DNA from: Stutzerimonas stutzeri
Lineage (GTDB): Bacteria; Pseudomonadota; Gammaproteobacteria; Pseudomonadales; Pseudomonadaceae
Length of the DNA stretch: 64,000 nt
Direction: 5' to 3'
Assembly (NCBI RefSeq): GCF_019090095.1
Contig: NZ_JAGQFP010000002.1
Span: 930,001-994,000, forward strand
Shown: positions 56,635 through 64,000 of the stretch, piece after piece
Layout of the letters: each line of letters opens with the position of its first letter
How positions within the stretch are numbered: position 1 is the first letter of the stretch
Position numbers and translations under genes: made by a program
Notes under the pieces: model-generated
The model's input: only the letters and a program-made list of their open reading frames with translations
Told to the model about the DNA's origin: nothing
Database searches by the model: none

Positions 56635-57981
56635 TCAGTGAGCATGCGAGGCGCTGGCTTTGCCAAGCTCGGACTTGATGATGAAGCTGTTATCCAAGGC
56701 ATAGCGCGCTCCGGGCTGGAGGCCTTCCTTGATTTCGACCGCGTCACTATCGCTGCGGCCACTCACGATTGGCTGAGCAGCAAAGCCATGGTCGGTCCGT
56801 ACAAACACCACCGGCTTTTCTTCCAATGTGTGGATCGCATCAGGACTTACTGCGACTGGCACGGATGCTTCGCCAGCGCCTACCTGCACTTTGACGAACA
56901 GGCCGGGGCGCCAAACCCCTTCAGGGTTGGGAAGTGTGACCCGGGCGGTAGCGGCGCGGCTTTGCTGACCAACAAGTGAGCCGACATAAGAAACGGTTCC
57001 ATTGGCACTGGACTCGAATGCTGTGGCCTCGATAACGGCATTGCTGCCTACTCGTACCGCGCTGAGTGCATTGGCAGGAACGCTGATATCTGCCCACACG
57101 GTGGAGAGATCGGAAATGATGAATATCTGGTCATCGGTATTGACTGACTCACCGAGCGTGATGTCCTTCTCAACGATCATCCCATCGAACGGCGCCCTGA
57201 GTTCGTAGCGGCTCAATGCGTCTGGCTTGCCAGCATCACTGCCAAGCGCTTGTAGCTGTGCGTTTGCATTCGCAACAGTCAGCTCTGCTTCCCGTAAAGC
57301 CTGTTGTGCCTGTAAATAATCCTGTTCCGCAGAAATACGCTCTTCCCATAGCTCCTTTTCGCGTCGATAGGTTTTTTGAGCCAATGCAAGACGTTTTTGC
57401 GCCGCGTAGAACTCGCTTCTACGTTCCGACAGGTCTGTACTCGCGATCACAGCAAGTACTTGCCCCTGTTTCACCTGTTCGCCCAAATCGACTTTGACCG
57501 CTTCAACGACACCTGAGAGACGAGGCACAACTTGCGCTGTGCGGTCTTGGTTGAATGTAATTTCGCCAGGCAGCTCAATTGCGCTTTTTATCTTTGCGGG
57601 CTGAGCAGTTGCCAGTGAGATGCCGGCGGCTAGGATTTGTGTCTCTGAGAGTTCTACCTCTGCTGTTTCAGTATGCTCCGCTCCCTCGGGCTCATCTTCA
57701 TGCTCATCTTTCTCTGCCGCACCGACCTCGTGATCGCTATCGGCGCCTCCTTCATCATGGCCATGATCTCCTTCGGCTTCTGCATCCTCATCCGAATGCC
57801 CTTCATCCTCATGCTCCGATTCGTCACCATGCTCGCTATGTGCGTCGCCCGCATCGGGCACAGCTGGACTACTGCGAAGAAGCAATCCGCCAAGCATAAG
57901 TGCCACGCTTAATATGACGACGATCCAAAAAATCTGCTTCTTGTGACCAGCCAAGGAAGATGTATTCGATTTACTTTTCAT
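56635..57981 (-). CDS. czcB: RND periplasmic adaptor CzcB with metal-binding N-terminal segment
   Basis: A 448-residue membrane-fusion protein. One N-terminal helix (KQIFWIVVILSVALMLGGLL) anchors it. Residues about 38-105 are extremely rich in His, Asp and Glu (DAHSEHGDESEHEDEGHSD, GDHGHDEGG), a likely periplasmic metal buffer. Then come the barrel-sandwich and coiled-coil parts (ASTDLSERRSEFYAAQKRLA, LQAQQALREAELTVANANAQ) and beta domains (RAPFDGMIVEKDITLGESV, PEGVWRPGLFVKVQVG). It links CzcA to CzcC. Confidence 0.94.
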   Translation of the reverse strand: MKSKSNTSSLAGHKKQIFWIVVILSVALMLGGLLLRSSPAVPDAGDAHSEHGDESEHEDEGHSDEDAEAEGDHGHDEGGADSDHEVGAAEKDEHEDEPEGAEHTETAEVELSETQILAAGISLATAQPAKIKSAIELPGEITFNQDRTAQVVPRLSGVVEAVKVDLGEQVKQGQVLAVIASTDLSERRSEFYAAQKRLALAQKTYRREKELWEERISAEQDYLQAQQALREAELTVANANAQLQALGSDAGKPDALSRYELRAPFDGMIVEKDITLGESVNTDDQIFIISDLSTVWADISVPANALSAVRVGSNAVIEATAFESSANGTVSYVGSLVGQQSRAATARVTLPNPEGVWRPGLFVKVQVGAGEASVPVAVSPDAIHTLEEKPVVFVRTDHGFAAQPIVSGRSDSDAVEIKEGLQPGARYALDNSFIIKSELGKASASHAH

Positions 57982-57989
57982 ATGGATTC

Positions 57990-59297
57990 CTATGGCTGAG
58001 TGGCCGAGGTGATAACGGCCGACCCATCTCCGACAATTCGCGAGATTTCTGCCGCCGCCTGGTTAGCTTGTGATAGCGCAGACAGATACTGAGATCGGGC
58101 TTGGAAAAGCGTGCGTTGAGCATCCAGTACGTCAAGGAACGTGAATTTTCCAAGTTCGAACCCCTTGCTGGCAGCTTCATAAGCGCTTTGGGCACTGGGG
58201 AGCATATCGTTGCGCAACAGTTCAAACTGCTGGCGAGCAGTGCGCAGCCGCATGTGCGCTTGGGAAAGTTCGCTTTTCAGGCGTATATGGACGGCGTTGA
58301 GCTCGTCCTGCGCCTGGTAGGCCCGTTCCTGCGCTGCTCCGATGTTGCCTTGGTTTCGATCAAACAACGGCAGGGGCATCGAGATACTCACCAATCCCAG
58401 CGTGCCGTTATATTCATCTGAGCGTTGGGCACCTACGCTAACCGTCACGTTAGAAAAGCGATTCGTCCTTTCCAGCTTTAACGCAGCCCGACGTCTTTCA
58501 GCCTCCCGACGCGCGCGGGTTAGTTGGGCGGAATCGTTCAAACGGCTATAAAGCTCAGCTAGCTCGGGAAGAGGAGGCACTGCCTCTGCCGGCTCTTTTA
58601 CTCGCTCAAAGCGTGGCTGTGGATTTCCCCAGTTGGCCGCCAGCCGAGTGCGCGCAGCTTCGAGTTCAGCTGTGGCCTGGGCAAGCTCTACTTGCACTCC
58701 AGTAGCCGCAACCCGCGCCCGGGTTTCCTCTACGGGAGAAACCATGCCGGCCCTCACACGTCGATTGGCCACGTTCACTGCTTGCTTCGCAAGCTTTGAA
58801 GCAGCCTGAGCGAGGTCCAGCCGTTCTTGAGCAGTAAGCACATCGTAGTACGCGCCCATCACTGCCCCCCTCAGTCGAGCTTGGGCGTCCTGTAGGTCAG
58901 CAGCTGCTACGTCCAAGGCTCGTTGCGCCGCCTCAATACGAGCCGAACGTTTACCACCCAGCTCTATTTCTTGGCTCAGTTCAAGCGTGGTCTCCGGGGC
59001 ATCGCCCCGGATTCCCTCCTGGCTAGCGGACAATATTGGATTCGGACGTGCTCCGGCTTGGCTAATTAATGCGCGAGAAGCAGCCAGCTCACGTCTTGCA
59101 ACAGCCAGTTCAGGGCTTGCAGAGCTAGCGAGTTCCAAGGCGCGTAGAAAGCTTATGGATTCGACAGACTCAACGGGGAATGTATTTGACACACCGACAG
59201 GTAAGGTCTGTGTGAAGGTCGGCAACTCTAAGGGTTGCGCAAAGGCGAGATTGCACGACAACGTCGTCAACCCCAGCGAGAAAAGAGCTTTTCGCAC
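57990..59297 (-). CDS. czcC: Outer-membrane efflux channel CzcC
   Basis: A 435-residue TolC-family protein with a signal peptide (MRKALFSLGLTTLSCNLAFA-Q). It shows the repeated helical hairpins of the family: LASSASPELAVARRELAASR, LSQEIELGGKRSARIEAAQR and, in the second half, RARREAERRRAALKLERTNR and GFELGKFTFLDVLDAQRTLF. The outer-membrane exit for the Czc pump. First of the three pump genes; 8 bp separate it from czcB. Confidence 0.94.
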   Translation of the reverse strand: MRKALFSLGLTTLSCNLAFAQPLELPTFTQTLPVGVSNTFPVESVESISFLRALELASSASPELAVARRELAASRALISQAGARPNPILSASQEGIRGDAPETTLELSQEIELGGKRSARIEAAQRALDVAAADLQDAQARLRGAVMGAYYDVLTAQERLDLAQAASKLAKQAVNVANRRVRAGMVSPVEETRARVAATGVQVELAQATAELEAARTRLAANWGNPQPRFERVKEPAEAVPPLPELAELYSRLNDSAQLTRARREAERRRAALKLERTNRFSNVTVSVGAQRSDEYNGTLGLVSISMPLPLFDRNQGNIGAAQERAYQAQDELNAVHIRLKSELSQAHMRLRTARQQFELLRNDMLPSAQSAYEAASKGFELGKFTFLDVLDAQRTLFQARSQYLSALSQANQAAAEISRIVGDGSAVITSATQP

Positions 59298-59355
59298 CGA
59301 AATCTCCTAAAAAAAGGGAAGGTTCGGTGAGACGTCAGATACAGATAAATGGCGC

Positions 59356-59736
59356 TTACTGGTTACTTTGGCGTCCCACCGGTTTTGCACCGATGCGCCA
59401 ATTAGGTTTCTCAGGACGCCCCGCTTCAGCCGATGCGTAGCTAGCAGAAGGAAACGGTTTCAAGCTCATTGATAATACCGAACCAGGACAGATCCCTTTC
59501 GTTATAAGCGGCTTGATATGGTCGCCATGAAAGACACAGTCTCCATCCAGACTGATTTTTTTTGCGGCTTTTGACGATCCTTCCTCGTCAGTACCCAGAG
59601 ACTCGTGCGGATGTTCGTGATGTCCAAGATGATTTGCTGCCGAACCATCCTCATGACTGCAGCTCGTGCTAACAACTGCCCATGATGATTGCAATGGGAA
59701 CAAGGCTAGCAACATCAGCAAAACTATTTTTCTCAT
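59356..59736 (-). CDS. czcI: CzcI-like small periplasmic protein
   Basis: 126 residues starting MRKIVLLMLLALFPLQSSWA at 59736, a signal peptide with the typical CzcI PLQ-S-W-A end. The mature part begins VVSTSCSHEDGSAANHLGHH and is His-rich (EHPHESLG), with cysteines at CVFHGDH and GICPGS. CzcI precedes czcCBA in Cupriavidus and pseudomonads; its role in regulation or metal sensing is not settled. It is the first gene of the operon. Confidence 0.82.
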   Translation of the reverse strand: MRKIVLLMLLALFPLQSSWAVVSTSCSHEDGSAANHLGHHEHPHESLGTDEEGSSKAAKKISLDGDCVFHGDHIKPLITKGICPGSVLSMSLKPFPSASYASAEAGRPEKPNWRIGAKPVGRQSNQ

Positions 59737-59963
59737 CCAAGGCAAAACGATGACTTCCTGGTTTAGATGTCGAATCCAATCATAAGAACTACCCCCGCCA
59801 AGACGCGAAACACATGCGCCTCTACTGCGATAGTGATTCGCCCTGAATTTAGTAGACAAATACACGAAAGCGTTTTTATCAGCCTTGCCAAGCCGGCGAG
59901 ATAGCTGATGGCTATGGGGTGGTGACTTTAAATAAGTGTGGATAACGACCTGGTGACCGCAAC

Positions 59964-59979
59964 ATTACAAATCTGTAAT
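59964..59979. promoter_or_regulatory. Candidate CzcR box, perfect palindrome ATTACA-N4-TGTAAT
   Basis: ATTACAAATCTGTAAT: perfect 6-bp arms around AATC. It lies in the divergent region of czcICBA and the oprD-like gene. CzcR controls both czcCBA and an oprD porin in P. aeruginosa, so a shared operator here fits. Binding is inferred. Confidence 0.6.
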
Positions 59980-60008
59980 CGAAGGAGTGCGCGATTGGGC
60001 TTCCTCAG

Positions 60009-60024
60009 ATTACAAAATAGTCAT
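60009..60024. promoter_or_regulatory. Second, imperfect metal box
   Basis: ATTACAAAATAGTCAT keeps the left arm exactly and 4 of 6 bases of the right arm. It is 45 bp (start to start) from the perfect copy, close to four helical turns. Confidence 0.45.
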
Positions 60025-60136
60025 TTGCCGCTAATCCTGCCGTCATCTCTAGGGGAAGAACATGGCCAAGCGCTAAAAACAAAAAGGCGAAAGGCGTCAT
60101 TCGAGCACTGACCTGCCGTACATAAGGAGCATCATC

Positions 60137-61456
60137 ATGAGCAAAAAGGCCGTTTTTTCGCTGACAGCCCTTTCATTGGCATTGGGCAGCGCCCCGGTCT
60201 TTGCCCAATCGGAAACAGCCGAGGGCTTCATCGAAGGCAGCACGCTATCGCTGATAAATCGCAACTTCTATTTCAATCGGGATTTTCGCGACGGTGAGAG
60301 TGCCGCCGGCAATGGCTACTCCGAGGAATGGGCCCACGGATTGATGGCCTTCTTCGAGTCCGGATATACCCAAGGCTCGGTAGGGATTGGCTTCGACGCT
60401 TTCGCCATGCTCGGCCTCAAGCTCGACTCCGGTTCGGGGCGCTCCGGTGTGGGCGGCAGCATCGACCTGCTTCCCCACGACAGCGCTGGCGATCCTGAGG
60501 ATGACTTCACACGGGTGGGGGGCGCGGTGAAAGCACGCTTGCTGGACACCGAGATCAAGGCCGGCGATGTATTTCCCACTACACCTGTCGTGCACTTCGG
60601 CGACTCTCGGCTGCTGCCGGAGTCTTTCAAGGGTGTCACCGTTGTGAACAACTCGCTGGACGACCTCACCCTTCAGGGAGGCCGCTTGCACGCGATGAGC
60701 CAGCCCAACACCAGTAACATGAACGAAGACTTCGTCACCTTCTACGGCGGGGGCGTAGACGCGCCTTGGCTCGGCTACGCAGGCGGTGACTACAGCGTGA
60801 ATGAAAATATCAGTCTTAGCCTGTACACCAGCCGCCTCAAAGATGCCTGGAACCAGCATTACTTCGGTGCGTCGGCCACCTATCCGCTCTCCGATATCGT
60901 CGCGCTGCTGGCCAGCTTCAACTATTACAAGGCAACCGACGAAGGCCGTGAGTTGCTGGGCGAGTTCAACAACAACATCTGGAGCTCCAGCCTGGGTGTC
61001 GCCTTCGGCGCGCACACCGTCACGGCGTCGTATCAGCGAAACAACGGTAACAACGACTTTGACTACTTGCGCCAGGCGGACTCGATCTACCTGAACAACT
61101 CCATTCAGTACAGTGATTTCAACTCACCTAAAGAGCAGTCCTGGATGCTGCGCTACGACCTGAACATGGCGGAGTACGGCATACCCGGGCTTACTTTCAT
61201 GACCCGCTACGCCCGCGGTTGGGGCGCCGATTACAGCAACGCGAACGAGGTGTACATGCGCCAAGACGATAACGGTGCGCCGCTGACGGGACAGAACCGC
61301 TGGGAACGCGACGTCGAAGCCCGCTACGTTGTACAGACTGGCTCTCTCAAGGATTTGTCTCTGCGGGTGCGCCAGGCTACCACGCGGGCGACTGCTTTCG
61401 AGTCCGACCTCGATGAGGTCCGATTCATCGCCGAGTACCCTCTCTCGATCTTGTGA
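60137..61456 (+). CDS. OprD-family outer-membrane porin
   Basis: A 439-residue porin with signal peptide MSKKAVFSLTALSLALGSAP-VFA. OprD hallmarks are GFIEGSTLSLINRNFYFNRD, EEWAHGLMAFFESGYTQGSV, KLDSGSGRSGVGG, GDVFPTTPVVHFGDSRLLPE and a final GPSL-like strand replaced by DEVRFIAEYPLSIL. It lets small solutes, often basic amino acids or organic acids, cross the outer membrane. It lies between czcCBA and czcRS; in P. aeruginosa CzcR represses oprD, so it may be part of the metal response. Confidence 0.9.
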   Translation: MSKKAVFSLTALSLALGSAPVFAQSETAEGFIEGSTLSLINRNFYFNRDFRDGESAAGNGYSEEWAHGLMAFFESGYTQGSVGIGFDAFAMLGLKLDSGSGRSGVGGSIDLLPHDSAGDPEDDFTRVGGAVKARLLDTEIKAGDVFPTTPVVHFGDSRLLPESFKGVTVVNNSLDDLTLQGGRLHAMSQPNTSNMNEDFVTFYGGGVDAPWLGYAGGDYSVNENISLSLYTSRLKDAWNQHYFGASATYPLSDIVALLASFNYYKATDEGRELLGEFNNNIWSSSLGVAFGAHTVTASYQRNNGNNDFDYLRQADSIYLNNSIQYSDFNSPKEQSWMLRYDLNMAEYGIPGLTFMTRYARGWGADYSNANEVYMRQDDNGAPLTGQNRWERDVEARYVVQTGSLKDLSLRVRQATTRATAFESDLDEVRFIAEYPLSIL

Positions 61457-61517
61457 AACACCATGAGCAACACCACATCTTCTTTAGTTTTGCTCCCTTG
61501 GTTTGAAGATGTGTTTC

Positions 61518-61543
61518 AGGCGCCCATCAGGGCGCCTTTTTTC
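61518..61543 (+). terminator. Terminator after the oprD-like gene
   Basis: Stem GGCGCC-CATCAG-GGCGCC followed by TTTTTTC, about 60 bases after the stop codon. Confidence 0.88.
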
Positions 61544-61589
61544 GTTTGGTGCACCCGCTCGCGCTGCGGGTCAACCAAATGACCGGTAG

Positions 61590-61605
61590 ATTACAAATTC
61601 GCAAG
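61590..61605. promoter_or_regulatory. Metal half-box upstream of czcR
   Basis: ATTACAAATTCGCAAG keeps the ATTACA arm and one or two bases of the other arm of the box at 59964. It could support autoregulation of czcRS; weak on its own. Confidence 0.35.
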
Positions 61606-61776
61606 ATAGCCCTCACAGGGCTTTTACCGCGTTAAAGTGCTTCCCGCTTCCCTGGGCAGATCTTTTCGCCTCTGCCTTTCACGCTAGAGCCAAGCCGCTT
61701 TCGTCTTGACCTAGTTACTACATGGATTTTTTTGGTTCCGCTTACCGCGCACCTCCTTGCCGAGTTACCTCAAAAC

Positions 61777-62451
61777 ATGCGCATCCTGGTTGTCGAAGAC
61801 GAGATCAAAGCTGCGGAATACTTGCAGCAGGGTCTTATCGAATGTGGTTACTTGGTCGATTGCGTAAGTGATGGCCTCGATGGGTTTCACCTGGCACTGC
61901 AGAACGACTATGACATCGTGCTGCTAGATGTGAATCTGCCAACCATGGATGGGTGGGAGGTTCTCGAACTCATCAGGCGGCGTAAGCAGACACGCGTCAT
62001 CATGCTGACTGCCAATGGCCGCTTAGAGCAAAAAGTCCGCGGCTTGGAATCGGGCGCCGACGACTATCTGGTCAAGCCGTTCCAGTTCCCCGAGCTGCTT
62101 GCCCGTATCCGGACACTGTTGCGGCGAGGCGAGGCAGTCACACTTCCGAGCAACCTGCGTGTAGCCGACCTCGAACTGGACCCGGCCCGGCATAGGGCTT
62201 ACCGGAGCGGTCAGCGTATCGACCTCACCAGCAAAGAATTTGCGTTATTGCATCTGCTCATGCGCCGGACTGGCGAAGTCCTCACGCGTACGGAAATAAC
62301 TGCCATGGTGTGGGACATCAATTTCGACTGCGATACCAATGTGGTGGATGTTGCGATTCGTCGCCTGCGGATGAAAGTGGACGAACCCTTCGGCGATCGC
62401 CTGATACACACCATCCGGGGTGTGGGCTACGTGCTGGAGGCGCGGCCTTGA
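61777..62451 (+). CDS. czcR: Heavy-metal response regulator CzcR
   Basis: A 224-residue OmpR-type regulator. The start at 61777 (MRILVVEDEIKAAEYLQQGL) is standard; an in-frame upstream start codon adds unneeded residues. The phospho-acceptor is the aspartate in DIVLLDVNLPTMDGWEVLEL, and the switch lysine is in DDYLVKPFQFPELLAR. The winged helix is RIDLTSKEFALLHLLMRRTG and VDVAIRRLRMKVDEPF. It closely follows the CzcR/CopR/IrlR group. Coupled to czcS by TTGA overlap. Confidence 0.93.
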   Translation: MRILVVEDEIKAAEYLQQGLIECGYLVDCVSDGLDGFHLALQNDYDIVLLDVNLPTMDGWEVLELIRRRKQTRVIMLTANGRLEQKVRGLESGADDYLVKPFQFPELLARIRTLLRRGEAVTLPSNLRVADLELDPARHRAYRSGQRIDLTSKEFALLHLLMRRTGEVLTRTEITAMVWDINFDCDTNVVDVAIRRLRMKVDEPFGDRLIHTIRGVGYVLEARP

Positions 62452-63821
62452 AGCCACTCAGCCTCGCATCGCGTCTCGCGCTTCAAATCACACTGACCGG
62501 CGCCGCTTTGGTCGCGCTGCTGATTGCACTGAGCTACTGGGTACTGGTGCGCCAACTGGAACTGCGCGCCCAGGAGGAAGTGACGGCCAAGCTCTCTCAG
62601 ATCGATCATGGACTCCTCGAAGACACCAAAGCCCGTATGGGCCGCTCCTGGCAACACGCATTGAGCGATACCGTACTCGGCCATGACAACCTTTCGATTA
62701 CGGTCATCGGCGATACAGCGAAATCACCCATTTTCAGTATCGGCCGATTCGCCAATGCGCCGCAGCAGCTGGATCTCGTGAGCAGGGACGGCGACTATCT
62801 TGGCTGGACAACGAAAGATGGCGTGCAGATGCTAACCGGGCGCAAGCAAATCCAAGTCCCGGGACTGGCTCCAATGACGCTTTTACTTTCGCAAGATCGC
62901 AGTGCCGATCAACGGCTGGTGGCTGCATTCCTGCGCTCGGCCTTAGTGACCGTGCCGATGCTACTGATATTGATCGGATTGGCTGGATGGCTAATCGCCC
63001 AAAATGGCTTGCGGCCGCTTCGCAAGTTCCGGGCCTTGGCGACTAAGGTATCTACACAGGATCTATCACCTCGAATCCGCACCGATCGGCTTCCGCAAGA
63101 GCTCCAGGCATTGGCGCACAGCCTCAACGTAATGCTTCATCGACTCGATGACGGCGTTCAGCAACTGTCACAATTCTCGGACGATGTGGCTCATGAGTTA
63201 AAAACTCCGCTGAACAACCTGATAGGCAAGGCGCAGGTGACTTTGGTGCGTGAGCGAAGCAAGGAGCATTATCGGGAGGTGATCGAGTCGTCGGTTGAAG
63301 AACTCGAACGCATGGATCGAATCGTGTCAGACATGCTGTTTCTCGCCCAGGCCAGCCACGCCAGCCCAGCACTGAAGCTCGAACAATTATCTTTAGGAAG
63401 CGAGGCGAGGCGCGTATGTGAATACTTCGAAGTCCTTGCCGAAGAAGCGGGAGTCGCTACGACAGTAACGGGCGATGCCATGATTTTGGGAAATCGACTT
63501 ATGGTCCAGCGGGCCATTTCCAACCTGCTATCCAACGCGCTGCGGCATTCAAATACTGGCAGTACGGTCGAACTTAAGATCCTTGAGGAGGACGTAGACA
63601 TCGTCTCGCTGGCTGTCACCAATCATGGCGCGACTATCGAATCGGATCATCTCCCACATCTGTTCGACCGCTTTTACCGCGTTAACGGCATACAACCTCG
63701 CGGGGCAGGATTGGGGCTAGCGATTGTCCGCTCAGTGATGAACCTCCACAAAGGCCACGTGGCCGTCGCCAGCAAAGACGGTCGGACCACGTTTGAACTC
63801 ACGTTTCCTCGGCAGGCCTGA
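62448..63821 (+). CDS. czcS: Heavy-metal sensor histidine kinase CzcS
   Basis: A 457-residue sensor kinase starting at TTG 62448, which overlaps the czcR stop. Two membrane helices (ITLTGAALVALLIALSYWVL and VTVPMLLILIGLAGWLIAQN) enclose a periplasmic sensor domain of about 145 residues. A HAMP segment follows (NGLRPLRKFRALATKVST), then the H-box FSDDVAHELKTPLNNL, the N-box LLSNALRHSNTG and the G-boxes LFDRFYRVNG and GAGLGLAIVRSVMNLHKGHV. It senses periplasmic Zn/Cd/Co in homologues and phosphorylates CzcR. Confidence 0.93.
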   Translation: MKPLSLASRLALQITLTGAALVALLIALSYWVLVRQLELRAQEEVTAKLSQIDHGLLEDTKARMGRSWQHALSDTVLGHDNLSITVIGDTAKSPIFSIGRFANAPQQLDLVSRDGDYLGWTTKDGVQMLTGRKQIQVPGLAPMTLLLSQDRSADQRLVAAFLRSALVTVPMLLILIGLAGWLIAQNGLRPLRKFRALATKVSTQDLSPRIRTDRLPQELQALAHSLNVMLHRLDDGVQQLSQFSDDVAHELKTPLNNLIGKAQVTLVRERSKEHYREVIESSVEELERMDRIVSDMLFLAQASHASPALKLEQLSLGSEARRVCEYFEVLAEEAGVATTVTGDAMILGNRLMVQRAISNLLSNALRHSNTGSTVELKILEEDVDIVSLAVTNHGATIESDHLPHLFDRFYRVNGIQPRGAGLGLAIVRSVMNLHKGHVAVASKDGRTTFELTFPRQA

Positions 63822-64000
63822 CTCAAAGTGATACCGCACGGAGACAGCCATCACTACGAAGGGGCAAAAACCACAGGGACAAACAACCATTTCGAGGGCA
63901 TGCGCGTTGGCCGGGTAACCAGGCCCGCAAGCCCCAACGCCGTTCATTTAATGCATGCGTCCTCGCTAATTCCGGCGAGAATGCCGCAAGCCTCAACTTC
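63822..64000. other. 179-bp right edge after czcS, nothing recognised
   Basis: No gene start, hairpin or repeat that I can support. The sequence is cut by the window edge. Confidence 0.5.

Larger units (their letters stand above)
59737..60136. other. 400-bp divergent intergenic region between czcI and the oprD-like gene
   Basis: Holds two metal-box-like palindromes (59964-59979 and 60009-60024), listed separately. A short ATG frame at 60062 (MAKR, stop) is not a gene. The ribosome site for the porin is AAGGAG at 60123-60128. Confidence 0.65.
61457..61776. other. 320-bp intergenic region between the porin gene and czcR
   Basis: Holds the porin terminator (61518-61543) and a metal half-box (61590-61605). 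The czcR promoter should lie between about 61606 and 61760; AT-rich boxes are present near 61720 (TTTTTTTGG) but not clear enough to name. Confidence 0.6.

Overview
The window has the gene content, codon use and gene order of a pseudomonad, most likely of the Stutzerimonas (Pseudomonas stutzeri) / P. mendocina type. It is GC-rich over the first 39.8 kb. The left edge (thiD, a ladS-like kinase, an aidB-like acyl-CoA dehydrogenase, amn) follows the P. aeruginosa thiD-ladS-PA3972-amn order. The species call is inference from recalled gene order and protein character, not from a database search.

The first 39.8 kb is chromosomal backbone dominated by urea and nitrogen use. It holds a urease accessory block (hupE/ureJ, ureG, ureF, ureE; 8.4-12.1 kb), a urease structural block (ureD, ureA, an embedded acetyltransferase gene, ureB, ureC; 19.6-23.5 kb), a branched-chain-amino-acid-type ABC importer (livH-M-G-F-K; 24.0-28.5 kb) and a urea ABC importer (urtABCDE; 34.6-28.7 kb, minus strand). 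A sigma-54 promoter signature lies before ureD, and another lies before urtA together with an NtrC-type palindrome, so uptake, hydrolysis and nickel supply are probably coordinated by nitrogen limitation. Between these blocks are a PLP enzyme with its divergent MocR regulator, an oxaloacetate decarboxylase, several transporters, rluE, an Lrp-type regulator, a CDF exporter and a lipoprotein gene.

The backbone is full of non-coding repeats. There is a six-unit tandem array of REP doublets with an 86-87 bp period (19.0-19.5 kb). Many GTAGGGTGG-headed palindromes lie between the ure and urt genes. Two copies of a roughly 0.8 kb inverted-repeat composite lie at 9.9-10.7 kb and 36.9-37.8 kb, the second with near-perfect terminal inverted repeats.

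At 39.81 kb the helicase gene hrpB is cut inside its DExH (DEFH) motif, and everything to the right looks acquired. First comes a mobile-element scrapyard (39.8-48.2 kb): IS5, IS4 and IS3 fragments, an IS21 element with a frameshifted istA, umuC and RepB-like fragments, a truncated Tn3-family transposase with its regulator tnpC, and an AT-rich unknown gene of 609 codons. A second copy of the hrpB junction sequence, again encoding LVIFDEFH, sits 3.4 kb further on and suggests tandem insertions at one attachment site. Then comes a metal and redox island (48.2-64 kb): an ACR3-like transporter, a DsbB/DsbA pair, an isoprenylcysteine-methyltransferase-like protein, a CDF zinc exporter (czcD), a small exported protein, the CzcCBA efflux pump with czcI, an OprD-family porin and the CzcRS two-component system. 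Palindromes of the form ATTACA-N4-TGTAAT in three intergenic regions are candidate binding sites for CzcR or a similar metal-responsive regulator.
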